Part shown: in pieces, positions 25,500-35,780 of the stretch
How the letters are laid out: each line of letters starts with the position of its first letter
Position numbering within the stretch: position 1 is the first letter of the stretch
Assembly: GCA_016617855.1 (NCBI GenBank)
Contig: JAECUM010093605.1
Coordinates: 1 to 64,000 of the forward strand
DNA length: 64,000 nt
Direction: 5' to 3'
DNA from: Megalonaias nervosa
Lineage: Eukaryota > Mollusca > Bivalvia > Unionida > Unionidae
Made by a program: the position numbers and the translations under genes
Notes under the pieces: generated by a model
What the model was told of the DNA's origin: nothing
Database searches by the model: none
Seen by the model: only the letters and a program-made list of their open reading frames with translations

Positions 25500-25961
25500 A
25501 TGCTAACCATGGAATTTCGTACAACTAAACTAGCTCGACAGCGACTAGAGGCAATTAAGAAATATCTCCCCGTCCGTGATTCTGTCAAGCAACAACTACA
25601 ACAGCGTCAGGAAGCTCGAGTGGAATTTGCGGAGGATACAGCAGAATTATTTAAACCGGTTACAAAGGCTACCGAAGGTCTTCTTCCCACGTTGGATCAA
25701 ACCGCTAAAGCAACTGGAAAAATAGCAAAAAGAACTAAACGAACAGAAAAGATTCTAACAGAACTTCCAGGTGAAATAGCTGCTGCTCAACCAATACAAG
25801 AAATACTTGAAGGTATTGACCAAGCTCGAGCTGAAATAGGCGATATAAAGGAGCTTATACCAGTACCAGAACCAGAATCAGAACCAGAACCAGAACCAGA
25901 ACAACCAAGAGTCAAAACTGAAGTGAATGATAAATTTATCAAAATAGTATTGCCTTCATAA
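25500..25961 (+). CDS. viral element: coiled-coil protein of unknown function
   Basis: This intact frame begins just inside the left TIR. The second Met (25,509, context ACCATGG) is the better start; the first gives 153 residues. The first 110 residues are strongly helical with heptad-like Leu/Ile spacing (AELFKPVTKATEGLLPTLDQ region), followed by an acidic Pro-Glu repeat (PEPESEPEPEPE) and a short conserved-looking C-terminus. It has no membrane segment or known motif. Its position at the head of the virion gene block suggests a structural or scaffold role, which is inference. It is one of few undamaged frames in the element. Confidence 0.6.
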   Translation: MLTMEFRTTKLARQRLEAIKKYLPVRDSVKQQLQQRQEARVEFAEDTAELFKPVTKATEGLLPTLDQTAKATGKIAKRTKRTEKILTELPGEIAAAQPIQEILEGIDQARAEIGDIKELIPVPEPESEPEPEPEQPRVKTEVNDKFIKIVLPS

Positions 25962-25975
25962 ACAAAATTAACAGC

Positions 25976-26506
25976 GTGGAAAAATTATCTGCGTTTGCCG
26001 TGCGTAGTTGTGATCAGAGAGAAAAAGTTCTGAAACCCGAGTTCACTGATTATGCTGTAGCTCGTGATACCTGGCAAAAATGGATATTTCGCATACACTA
26101 CCATACAAGATATATTGCATTTATCAATGGAATAGATAACTATTTTTCATGGTTACAACAACAACAACAAAAACAACAATCACAGCAACCAGTCAAAAAA
26201 GCAGGCAAAACAACAAGTAAGTAAGAAGAAGAATGGTATGATGCAGATCCTGCCTCCCCCGGTGCCACTTGAAGTGGTCTTGTCATTCGAGGAAGTGGGC
26301 TTATTACTCCATGTCCCAATAACGTCCTTGCCGATGTTGAATGACTAGAAATTCTGATTGTAGGAAGAAGAGCCGGCAATGATTCCCCAGAAATAATTAA
26401 TGAAGCAGCTGCTATTCGTCAGAGATTATTTACAGGAGGTATCATGGACACTAATGTTTATCGGTCCTTCATTGATGAAATCGTTGATGACTACCACAGT
26501 GATTGA
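25976..26506 (+). pseudogene. viral element: small gene of unknown function, three in-frame stops
   Basis: A single frame runs about 177 codons but is closed early by TAA (26,222-26,224), TGA (26,270-26,272) and TGA (26,342-26,344) before the final TGA at 26,504-26,506. The first 82 codons contain two aromatic-rich helices (WQKWIFRIHYHTRYIAFING) and a Gln-rich stretch. The last 50 codons include a charged helix (PEIINEAAAIRQRLF). The start is unclear: the first Met-like codon is GTG at 25,976, and an in-frame ATA at 25,958 overlapping the previous stop may be a mutated ATG. I do not recognise the family. Confidence 0.55.
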
Positions 26507-26535
26507 TGTAATTAGATCAGTGACAAGAAAATAAT

Positions 26536-26898
26536 ATGATCATACATGATTCTCAGCGTAGACCTGTAATGGTCAGGGTGATAAATTCGCGATTACCAAC
26601 ATACAAAGCGATCTACGGAGATGGACTCGGTGATGTTGTTCAGGTTCTATTCAGAAGGATAGCACCAAAAGCAATATCGATTGCAAAGCAACTGGGAATG
26701 AAAGCTATTGACGTTGTTCGTGATAAAGGTATTGGTGTTGTTGGTGATGTTGCTAGTAAAGCATTCTCGGCAATCAAGGATAGACTAGCACGATTAATAC
26801 GCAGACCGTCAGAGGTCCGACCTCAGCCAGTAAAATTACCCAGCACCGAAGTTATGCCTGAAAATGTTAGTAAAATAATAAATCAAGCTGCAAATTAA
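26536..26898 (+). CDS. viral element: basic amphipathic minor virion protein (pX/pVI-like guess)
   Basis: An intact 120-residue frame. After a short N-terminus it has GDGLGDVVQVLFRR, a Gly-led amphipathic segment. A long helical region rich in Ala, Lys and Val follows (IAPKAISIAKQLGMKAIDVV), then a basic Arg patch and a Pro-rich stretch. Small proteins with a Gly-rich amphipathic start and basic body sit beside the capsid gene in adenoviruses and adintoviruses, where they bind core DNA or disrupt membranes. The match here is by character and position only. Confidence 0.5.
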   Translation: MIIHDSQRRPVMVRVINSRLPTYKAIYGDGLGDVVQVLFRRIAPKAISIAKQLGMKAIDVVRDKGIGVVGDVASKAFSAIKDRLARLIRRPSEVRPQPVKLPSTEVMPENVSKIINQAAN

Positions 26899-27004
26899 AA
26901 CCTAGCAGAGTTAGCTGGTGTATTCCTGTCGAAAAAAAAAATATATAACTGCTAGACTGATAGCAGGAAGTGGTCTTCGTGCTAGACGATAACAAATATA
27001 AATA

Positions 27005-28345
27005 ATGTTTAAACTTGTATCTGATCCCGCATTCGACATGGATGCTCCAGTCCTCAAAGATGAATCGGTACGTGATTATCAATATTATTCGTATGATACA
27101 CGAGAGCCAAATCAGCGTGGGCGAATTGAGCTGCAAGTTCAGGATACAAGCAGATATTTCTTACGCGCTGAAGCATTTATTGAAGTAGAAGGTGAAATTC
27201 TAAAAGCTAATGATACTGAATATAGAGTTGATGTTAGATTTGGTTTTGTTAATAATGGCATTATGGCGTTGTTCAACAGTGCTACGTATAGCATCTTCGG
27301 AAGAAACATTGAATCATGCCTGGAAAACGTCGACGTTGCCTCGACGATATTGGGTCTAGCAAGATATTCCGATGATTATTCAAGATCAGCTGGTCCGTCA
27401 GTGATTTTTATGAAGGATACTACTGACCACCCTGACAACAGACAGTATAATATAAGACGACCAAGAACCTTCGCCGACGCCGCTGACGTTGATGTGTGGC
27501 CGGTGGTTCATAGTGCTAATTCAGAATTAAACTCAGGATTCGCAGCACGTCAATCAATGCTGAAGGACGGAAGTAGAATATTTTCATGTGCAATTCCACT
27601 GTCACATATCTTTGGATTTTGCAGGAATGTTGGAAAAGTTATTTTTGGAGCCACGCATACAGCTGTACTTGTAAGAAAGGCTACCGACGATGATGCAGTC
27701 TGGCGCCCTATCGGTGATGCAGCTATAGTAATACTGACAAAACTTTCATTGTGGATGCCAACAATGATACCATCACTCGCTGAGGAACAACGGATGCTCT
27801 CTCTGTTAGGGACTCGGGTGGTAAATTAACAGTATCATGGTTAACGATGACAACAGATAGTGTTCAAAGTAACATTCATGGTTTATTCACATGGCAGAGC
27901 GACATATATTCATTGATTTCCAAAATACTGAACGAGTAAACTCACAAACAACAGTATAATGATATTTGACAAACTTGGTATTACTAAAATTTCACTGAAA
28001 ATAAATGGGCATCAAGAACCATCCGAAGATATATTATTAAATTTTAATAACAATCATGTAGCACTTGCATATCATCGTTTGATGACATTTATGGGACGTG
28101 ATCAAAATATTGATTCTGGCCTACAAATATCACAACTAGATTTTACAACGCTGTATCCGATCTATTACTTTTCGCTGGAACACCTGGATTTATTTAGACA
28201 ATCTGTCGTTGATATATACTTTCGAGCTGGTGTGGCAAGAGGAGCTATTGCTAATTACAGAGCAATCGCTGTTATGCTGTCAGACAAAACAATGCTGCTT
28301 GAAGGTGTTGGTGGACTAATGACAGTCATTGATGCCCCAGTGTAA
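27005..28345 (+). pseudogene. viral element: major capsid protein, double jelly-roll type, three frameshifts
   Basis: The largest piece (27,005-27,829) is 274 codons and has the family's landmarks: an early RGRIELQVQD strand, FLRAEAFIEVEGEIL, then GFVNNGIMALFNSATYSIFG. The coding path then moves through two other frames (about 27,817-27,896 and 27,897-27,955) and returns in the last piece (27,959-28,345), which holds LNFNNNHVALAYHRL and ends near a GLMTVID segment. The whole span is about 447 codons, a usual size for this capsid family found in many invertebrate genomes. It would form the hexon-like shell. At least three single-base indels disrupt it. Confidence 0.82.
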
Positions 28346-28401
28346 AATATGTAATCGATCCCAAGTGCACGATTAGTAATTAAGTCGCTCATGATATTAT
28401 A

Positions 28402-28893
28402 ATGTCATATCATCATGTTAATGTCACTCTGACTCCTGCTCAGATTCAAAAGCTACAATCAGCATTAAAAAAATTTGGAATAAAAATATCGCTGAAATCA
28501 GCACAGATCGGAAACGATCCGACGGGTCCAAATAAACTATCACTGACAGAACATCAACTCAGGCACTTCAATGACGCTAAACGATCAGCAACTGGTGTTA
28601 GACCTTATCTTTCTACGGGTGCCATTAAAGACATCGCCAAGACGGGTTGTATATTTCCACTTCTTGCTGCTGTACCAGCGTTGATAACCGCTGCAGCCCC
28701 AGCTGTTGCAAAAGCAGCTGCACTTGGTGCTGTTGTAACTGCCGCTGGAATGGCATTAAAGAAAGCAACAGGTCACGGACTAATGACTTCCAAAAACAAA
28801 TGATGGGGTCTAAGACTGCCAGGAACCCCTCATTTATGGTACGGTCAAGCCTCGATCGGCTCAGGCCTAAGACTACCTGGAACACTTCGCTAA
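28402..28893 (+). pseudogene. viral element: small basic capsid-associated protein, in-frame TGA
   Basis: The first 133 codons run to TGA at 28,801-28,803. The same frame then continues 29 codons to TAA at 28,891-28,893 and includes two GLRLPGT repeats, so the TGA is probably a mutation near the end. The N-terminal half is basic with short strands (MSYHHVNVTLTPAQIQKLQS). The C-terminal half holds a long Ala/Val hydrophobic stretch (about residues 86-117), which would span or perturb a membrane. A protein of this shape regularly lies directly after this capsid gene in related elements. A penton or membrane-active minor capsid role is inference. Confidence 0.6.
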
Positions 28894-28895
28894 AC

Positions 28896-29292
28896 ATGCT
28901 TCCTATGTCCAATTTTGATTTAATCGATGCTGCTAAACATCAAAAACTTCAGAGGTGTTTTTATGCGTGATCAATTACCAAAACAACCAAACCGTGTTGT
29001 AACCAGTATCATTAATCTCGATGGAAGTTCTGGTCCAGGTACTCATTGGGTTGCATATGCAGTTGACCCATGTGGAGTTGTTTATTTTGATTCGTATAGG
29101 TTGGCGCCACCAAAAGAATTTTCAAAATATGTTGACGGACTTCAAAGCACTCCGATCTGGTATTCAACATTACAAACACAGACAATAACTGATCCGCTAA
29201 TATGTGGCCGTGAAGTACTCGCTGTGCTCGACGCTGTTTCAAGAAGGTCGCCGAGATCGCCTCATAAAGTCGTGCACGAGTATACCACGTAG
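28896..29292 (+). pseudogene. viral element: adenain-type cysteine protease, frameshifted
   Basis: The N-terminus reads in one frame from ATG 28,896 and shifts near 28,930-28,945 into the frame that carries the body. The body has the protease triad in order: His in GTHWVAYAV (codon 29,044), Asp in VVYFDSYR (codon 29,089) and Cys in LICGREVL (codon 29,203). Adenains and ULP1-like proteases cleave capsid precursors during virion maturation. The segment after Cys is short and may be altered. The catalytic residues survive even though the frame is broken upstream. Confidence 0.8.
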
Positions 29293-30558
29293 TCCAAAGT
29301 TTTAAACAGGTCTTAGTGAATATACAGTGGTAGATATTTACGGAAGATCTGCTCTGAGTCTTACTCAGGGCAAGCCTCAAGGTGACTTATCCAAATATGC
29401 AACCCTTAACGAGGTGTTTACTCCAAGGACTCTCACTTACTGTGCTACCGTTCTCATATATTTATATTTAACGATGCTACTGCTTTGTGAATTTGGGTAT
29501 ATTCATATATTTACCGGTGCTACTGCTTCATGGTCATCATCGTTGTGTTACACCAGAACTCTCACTTGCAGTGCTATCGCTCTCATATGTTTACTGGCGC
29601 TACTGCTTCATGAGTTAACAGCCACTGTCTGATTTACTCTTGCTGTTTATTTTTACCATGAGGTGAGGGGCTCCTGTTTTTCCACTTCACTGTGATTATT
29701 TTAATTTTTGTGCACACCTACCCCCATAATCAAACCTAGAGAGTGCAAAATCAGCACCCACCACGTTGTTCAACATGGTGGGGAGATGTACATGAATTTT
29801 CAGTTATAATTACTTTTTTCTCCATAGGCTGCAGCCCCAATTATTATATATGCGATTTGCAAACCGTCGACAAATTTGTCAGTTACAGGATTCGAACGCA
29901 GCTAGTCGAGTATGAAAATCCGCAGCGTTAGCGTTAGACTACATATCATTTTTACGATTATATGTTGCAGAAATTATTATAAAGTGACCAATACCTGGAA
30001 ATCCAAAAATAGTTCACCTCGATTACATCAGGGAGGCGTGGCTTACTTTTATCTTTGCCTGGTTTTCTCTTTTTTCTTACCTATTATCCCTGATAAAGTC
30101 GGGAGGGGCCAAAGAACCTGACTAAGTCAGAAAAACAAGGATGATGGTTTTTTTTTTTTTTTTTTAAAAACACAAAAAAAAAAAAAAAAATCCATTTATA
30201 AGTGGAAGTCGTTATAAAATACAAGCGAGGTTACTTTTTAATCTCTGCACTGGATGAAGCTTTACTTGACAGAGTTATTTCCCTTAACAAAACTCAAAAG
30301 TTATTTCCTGTTCTACTTCATCGTAAAATTTAGGAGTGAGATATTTAAATATTATGCTTTGTTGGTTTTTTTTTTTTTTTTTTTTTTTGAAAATGTTGAT
30401 CTGGTTATTTCATCTGCGACACGTTGTACCGAAGCTGGGAAAATACAGAAATATTTGGAAGCTGCATATATCGATTGAAATTCTATTTCTTTCCGTATCT
30501 CTACATTCACAGATTTAACTGGTCTTGCAAATTTATTATATTTTATGTATTTCCATGT
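29293..30558. other. non-viral-looking filler inside the element
   Basis: No viral gene is recognisable here. A segment of about 55 bp with ACTCTCACTT...TGCTACTGC occurs twice (near 29,429 and 29,559). A tRNA-like SINE head lies near 29,870-29,945 and long poly-T and poly-A tracts follow at 30,147-30,190 and 30,367-30,388. The stretch is probably a mix of later SINE or other insertions and eroded intergenic DNA. Confidence 0.5.
29870..29945 (-). mobile_element. tRNA-like SINE head inserted in the viral element
   Basis: On the minus strand the sequence TAGTCTAACGCTAACGCTG followed about 25 bases later by GCGTTCGAATCCTG looks like tRNA A and B boxes. It differs from the other SINEs in the window. 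Its outer boundary and tail are not clear. Confidence 0.45.
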
Positions 30559-30852
30559 TTACAATTCTGACTGTGTAATAACGTGCAAATTATTCAAAGA
30601 ATTATCGAGTTTTTGGTCATTAATATGATCAGTCAGAAAACCATCTTCGATCAGACCATAAAAACATTCAAAAATAAATTTGTGACAGAGATACCCTTTC
30701 CCCACAACAGTGAACATGAGATAACCAGCATTATTAACAGAACCGAGTGGTCTTTTTAGTCGACAGTTCCTAATTACACCAGCACGAGATGCCTCATAAT
30801 TCTTGATGATGGGATGCTTTACAAATTCATCAGCGTTATTTCCTTGCTCCAT
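30559..30852 (-). CDS. viral element: free-standing HNH endonuclease
   Basis: An intact 97-residue frame. The N-terminal part (NYEASRAGVIRNCRLKRPLG) looks like the NUMOD4-type DNA-contact segment that precedes HNH domains. The C-terminal part has the core DHINDQKLDNSLNNL, in which His and Asn residues occupy the HNH positions, then LHVIT. Such nucleases nick DNA and are common as homing endonucleases in phages and large viruses. Here it would act in recombination, resolution of replication ends, or self-spread. It is undamaged although the flanking large genes are not. Confidence 0.72.
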   Translation of the reverse strand: MEQGNNADEFVKHPIIKNYEASRAGVIRNCRLKRPLGSVNNAGYLMFTVVGKGYLCHKFIFECFYGLIEDGFLTDHINDQKLDNSLNNLHVITQSEL

Positions 30853-30980
30853 TTATATAGCAAATATTATCTGTCTAAATTATTATTTTATTACTAGAAA
30901 AAATATGTGGGATGCTAGCGTAAAATCTAGCGAGATAGCCCTCAGCGTTTTTTTATCGGAGATTCATTACCATCATTTTT

Positions 30981-31208
30981 TTAATCATTATACCTTTTCA
31001 AAGCTCTGTATTTTTTACCGCCGCATTCTACACACAACTGTGTTTCACCTCTGACTCTGATGTTACACTTTAAACATGGCTTTGGTCCTAGACTTCTTCG
31101 TCCCACTCTCTGCATGTGGTATCCACATAATTCATTTACACAAGCCCGATTACAAGGAGTTATAGATCCAATCATCAACCACTTACAACTATTCTTTGCT
31201 TGAATCAT
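30981..31208 (-). CDS. viral element: small zinc-ribbon protein
   Basis: An intact 75-residue frame. It has several Cys and His pairs (CNRACVNELCGYH, CLKCN, CVECG) that could hold two zinc ions, and a basic C-terminus. Small zinc-binding proteins of this type are often transcription or packaging cofactors; no specific family is recognised. It lies upstream of the HNH gene on the same strand, about 130 bp apart, and is divergent from the polymerase gene. Confidence 0.55.
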   Translation of the reverse strand: MIQAKNSCKWLMIGSITPCNRACVNELCGYHMQRVGRRSLGPKPCLKCNIRVRGETQLCVECGGKKYRALKRYND

Positions 31209-31261
31209 TAGATATTACAAATTAAAGTTCAATTTAAATATATATTTGCCTTAATTATAAC
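31209..31261. promoter_or_regulatory. divergent promoter region, zinc-ribbon / polymerase
   Basis: Only 53 bp separate the two divergent start codons. The gap is strongly AT-rich and includes TTTAAATATATATTTG, which could serve as a TATA element in either direction. This is inferred from layout only. Confidence 0.4.
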
Positions 31262-34200
31262 ATGGAAGAATTTACGAGATTATCTGGGATTAAATCCTCT
31301 CAGGCTGGAATTGATCTTGACAGAATAACCCCTGACTTGCCGAGGCGAGCTATGGTTGATGTTGATCCTGATTTGTCGAATCAGACTCTAGTCGATAGTA
31401 TCCCTGAAGCCAAGAAAGAGTTTCGCAACGATGGTGTGGCTCATGTATGGTCAACATTCAGACTTAGACAAGACGATAACCCCCAAATTGATGCTACAGT
31501 GAATGACCAGCTACCAAGGACAATTATTAATTATCTCGACGAACAAAGATATCTTTTTAGAATAACATTTATCGCTGCAGTAGACGACGCCGACGCCCTG
31601 ACATGGATTATCCGTGACAAACGTGATTCCGTTAGAGAATCACACCGCGTTGGAGATGTTGTCACGTTAAATAAGTATTCCAAACCAGAAATGTTGACTG
31701 GTATTGACAAACCATATTATGAGCAAGCATACCCTGTGACGGCAGTTGTTTATGCGACATATCCTCTGAATGGTAAGCCTAACGTTGATGACCTCCTACC
31801 GATGAAAATTTCAGCCCTGAATTGTGTTGCCGAAAGAGTCACAGAACATTTCACAAACGCGATACGTGGAAATGGTTTAATAGATTTACGTCATAAAAAT
31901 ATAAATGAGTGGGCCTAGCGCATTAAAGAAAATGACGCTAAGATCAAAGACGTTGCTGAGCTGGAAAAAAAAAAAAGATTACAATTTCCAATAATGGTGA
32001 AGAGACTGACCGGCGAGATTTTGCAAGAATCAAAATATAAATCAAAGGGATCTTCGATAGAGATTTTTGATATAACGCGCACGCGTGGACGTCGGACGTA
32101 ATATTATTTCCACGAACTCGAACTGTTAAATTTTATGACGGTGATATGTTCGATTTTATCAGAAATATCAGTAAGAGTGACCCTGTATCAGTGTGATTAT
32201 TTCAAAGTTCCGAGTGTAGCTATTACAATCAGTTTGTACGGTCTAATGGATATATTTATCGATCTGAGTCCCTCCACTCGGAAATGAAAAATATGGCCTT
32301 GAGATACACAAAAGATGATAATACTGCTGAACAATTACTTAATAATTGTTTTACCGTTCCGTAGGTTGCTGCTCACTTTGCTCAGAAGGAAAATTCATGG
32401 AAGCCAACAAGGTTGGAATTTCTTGAAGATCAACAGTTTTGTCGAATACGGACACGGTGGGTGTGGAATACTAAATACGATTATAATGATGATATCTCAG
32501 TTGATATGGTTACATGTTAGCCTGGACGTTTTCTTAGAATGGGAGAGTGTTCTGACTATTTTAAAAGATTTGGACTTTCAACACACGAGATGACTCGAGT
32601 TGCGATAAATGGACCCTTGCCAGATTTTGACATAACTGGACTTGCATATATTGAGTCATTTGAGTTTGCATCGGAAAACCTTCATCCGATTGTCGCTGTT
32701 TGGTTTGGTCGGCATTTTAATACACGTGGTTGGGCTCCAATAGTTTTATTACGATATATGCTTGATGCAAAAATATTGATATCGTTAACTGTGAGTGAAG
32801 CAATAATATCGTATCGTCCACAAAAACAAGTCTGGCTACCAAAACCCTCTGTGGTTGAGAGATTTGTTCTCGACGAGAATCCCGATGCTGTAGAATACGA
32901 AATTAAACTTGCACAAAATCTTGGCAGAAAAATAATTGGTAAATGTACACAGTGAGAATCATATGATCAGAAATCACATTGTACAAGATTAATTATCGAC
33001 GATGCTGAGCTCTGTTTCATAACTGCCGGTACAGCAGAGAAAAGTTTATTTGTAAATCGAAATAATGTTAACTTATCGGACGGAGCAATTAGGAACAATT
33101 GTGAGCTACATTGATGGTGACTCACCACACTTTACTCATTTGAGATCTTCGATGCTCTCGTACGTTTAGATAAATTTACTATCGATGATAAACAGATTTC
33201 CTGATAGCGCGGTTAGAGTCGCCACAGATTCATTTTATATGAATAAAAAAATGCAGGATGGCTAAATGAATTACATATCGGCATTGTTGCTTTATGTGGC
33301 GAATGGAGAATAAAAAGAGAAAAGATACTTAGTTATTCTGAAACCGCTGATTATGGATCTGGGGAGATATATTATAAAAACAGTGAAATGTCACAACCAT
33401 CATCAGCACCATCGGTATATGATCCTGTGGCCAGATATAAAACAGTTTATCTTAATGGACCTGGCGGTTCTGGTAAAACAACACGTGCGATTGAATTATT
33501 TCGGAATCTTGACATGATTGTTCTAACTCTGACTCACCGACTCACCAGAGAGATGAAAGAAAGAGGTGTCAAATCTCATACTTATCACAGTTTCTTTCGA
33601 TGGAAGGGAGATGCGTGGACACCTGAACAAATGGTTGAGAAATATATTCCTAAGATTATTATCTGGGATGAAATGTACGGTATCCGTTGACGTGTTAAAA
33701 ATGTTCATTGATTGGTTATTGACTCGGAATACTGCTGTTATCATGTGTGGCGATCATGGTCAACCGCCACCTTTTGTCGGCTCATCTCCGCATGACTGGC
33801 TGAAAGAATTTAAAGATTATTATGAGTAAATACTTGATGATCATAGAGCAATTGATGGACCGCTGAAAGAGTTTAAAAAGTTAATCAGACTACAACCAGG
33901 TAAAATTCAATGTGAGATAATGCGTGTAGTAATTCCAGAGACTGCTATGAATGATTTTTGGAATATGTGGACACCAGTTGATTTGATGGTTGCAAGTAAA
34001 AAGATAGTTCGTGATACACTTCAACAGCAATTCTTTATGTTACATAAAGAAAAGTTTTCAGATTTACCGGTGCCATTATGTTATCGCCCAGCAGATACAC
34101 GTAAACAATATATTGATAGTGAGATTCCAGGACGCCTGACAGAGTCAGGGCAAGAACCAAACAAACAAAACTCGTTCTTAATGATATTGTTTTAGTTCCG

Positions 34201-34755
34201 ATTGATGCTGTTGAGAAAGCATTAAACGCCAAACAATTGTGCAGGACTTTAGGATATGGAATAACAATTCATTCATCACAGGTATTGACACTCAGCGATA
34301 CAAATATTTGGATTGTCGATGATCGTATTGAATGGTCAAACTTGATTTATCTGGCAGTGCCAAGAGTTAGGAGAATGTCCAAGCTGCTGAAAATTATTCC
34401 TGAAGTTATTCAGGATAACTGCGATATTGTAGATCATAATCAAACTCAGGGCAATGTCGATAAAAATTAGCTGGTTATCAGCGATGTGACAAAAAAAATA
34501 AATAATAAGCGCGACTTCGATCTTGATATTAAGTTTATCATGACACTGAAACAACAACAAAATAATAACTGTGCTTGCTGCAACACAGTAATATTGTGGC
34601 AGTATTTCCCTAATGACCCACGACAATTTACCGTGGATAGAATTAATAGTAGTCTCGGTCATACACGCGAAAATGTGATGATGACCTGTCTTGAGTGTAA
34701 TCGACATCTAGGAGCCAGTGCCTTATTGCTAGCCAATAATCCTTCACAAAAGTGA
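31262..34755 (+). pseudogene. viral element: family B DNA polymerase - SF1 helicase - HNH, one decayed long gene
   Basis: Successive pieces follow one coding order. The N-terminal piece (31,262-31,918) holds MKISALNCVAERVTEHF and ends in TAG. A decayed stretch follows. Palm motif A (SVDMVTC-stop-PG) at about 32,503-32,526 has TAG (32,518-32,520) where a Tyr is expected; motif C is ATDSFY at 33,221-33,238. The helicase starts with Walker A GPGGSGKTT (33,457-33,483), then Walker B IIWDEMYG, motif III CGDHGQPPP near 33,750, and later IHSSQVLTLSD and LAVPRVRR segments. The last 90 codons (34,486-34,755) form a zinc HNH module (CACC, VDRINSSLGHTRENV, CLECNR). It would copy the viral genome by protein priming. 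Multiple stops and frameshifts make it inactive. Confidence 0.82.
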
Positions 34756-34758
34756 AGG
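34741..34758. terminator. perfect hairpin at a convergent gene junction
   Basis: CCTTCACAAAAGTGAAGG has 7 bp arms around an AAAA loop. It sits where the polymerase-helicase-HNH gene (+) and the integrase gene (minus) converge, and contains the integrase stop codon and the last codons of the HNH module. It could mark a shared 3' end, but the role is inferred. Confidence 0.4.
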
Positions 34759-35714
34759 CGGTGGTATTTGTGTATCTTCAGGAATTACTTGTAATTGTTC
34801 ACGTAAAAATCCAAGCTGAGGAGCAGTTGAATCCAGTCTGTAGATTGTAGATCTACCCGTGGATCTTACCACGCTGAAAATGTTATATGTGGTCACACTC
34901 CAAATAGGATCAGTTGCTCTTTTTTTGCACCTTCAAGTTCACCTGATTCATATAATATTTGACAGTCACATTACCTAGTACTGGTTGTTTTGAGAAAGAG
35001 TCACGTCGTTGTACTGGTATGTGTTTTTTGTGATTGCATTGATAGGTTTCACAGAAATTCCACGAGTAATTTCATTATTTAACGCAGCTATCACACTTGG
35101 TAGTCTTGCAACCCATTCACGAGATCTCGTGTCTTTCTGAACTTTGTTTAAAGATATTTACTCCGCATACTGATATCCAAATAATCGTTTAGCAACTGTT
35201 CGATTAAATCGCTCAACGATTGCCTGATCGCAATGAATTGCGGTGTATCCTCCTCTGATTTTGACGTTAAGTTGTTTCATCAGAGATGTTACTGTACCAA
35301 GAAATTCTTTGCCAGGATCGACCTGTAGCAACTGTGGCCATCGCAAGGGCCCTTATTCAAATGCAGATGTAACTTCAGTTGCTGTCTTTGTTGATAGTGA
35401 TTCTGCTTCTTTATATCAACTTTCAACGTCAACAACAGTCAATGCATATTTGTATGTGGGTGATTGACGTCTACCAGTTTTAATAGTATTATGTGGCAAA
35501 AGCAAAATATCTGCCTGATGAACTTCATTGGGGGTGCCAACATCAAAATATGCGTATTGAATTTTTTAGATGGTGGTAAATAAATTTACCATATTGCCTG
35601 TCGTGCTAACCAATCTGGGGCAACAGAACGTTCGACGCCTGCTGCATCAGCAAACTGACCAATCGCTGCTCTACCCCTCCAATATCCTCTTGGGCTATAA
35701 GAAATCGATTCCAT
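34744..35714 (-). pseudogene. viral element: DDE (retroviral-like) integrase, frameshifted
   Basis: It starts at ATG 35,714 (MESISYSPRGYWRG). A TAA interrupts it after WLARQAIW and further frame changes follow. The catalytic core is recognisable: a first Asp in TVVDVE near 35,425, the second Asp in QVDPGKEFLG and the Glu in AIVERFNRT, with 34 residues between the last two (35,158-35,346). The C-terminal part near 34,760-34,900 ends close to the hairpin. This enzyme class inserts Polintons with 6 bp duplications, which fits the TCAAAT flanks. No chromodomain is seen. Confidence 0.85.
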
Positions 35715-35780
35715 TATTATAATAATAATCAGCCCACTAATTACCGGCCTCTAGCACTAGTTTACCTTTCATCGCAGATC

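Noticed and set aside
29327..29632. 101-codon frame inside the viral element as a membrane protein
   Set aside because: It is hydrophobic because of a direct repeat (near 29,429 and 29,559) and overlaps degraded non-viral sequence; no family resemblance.
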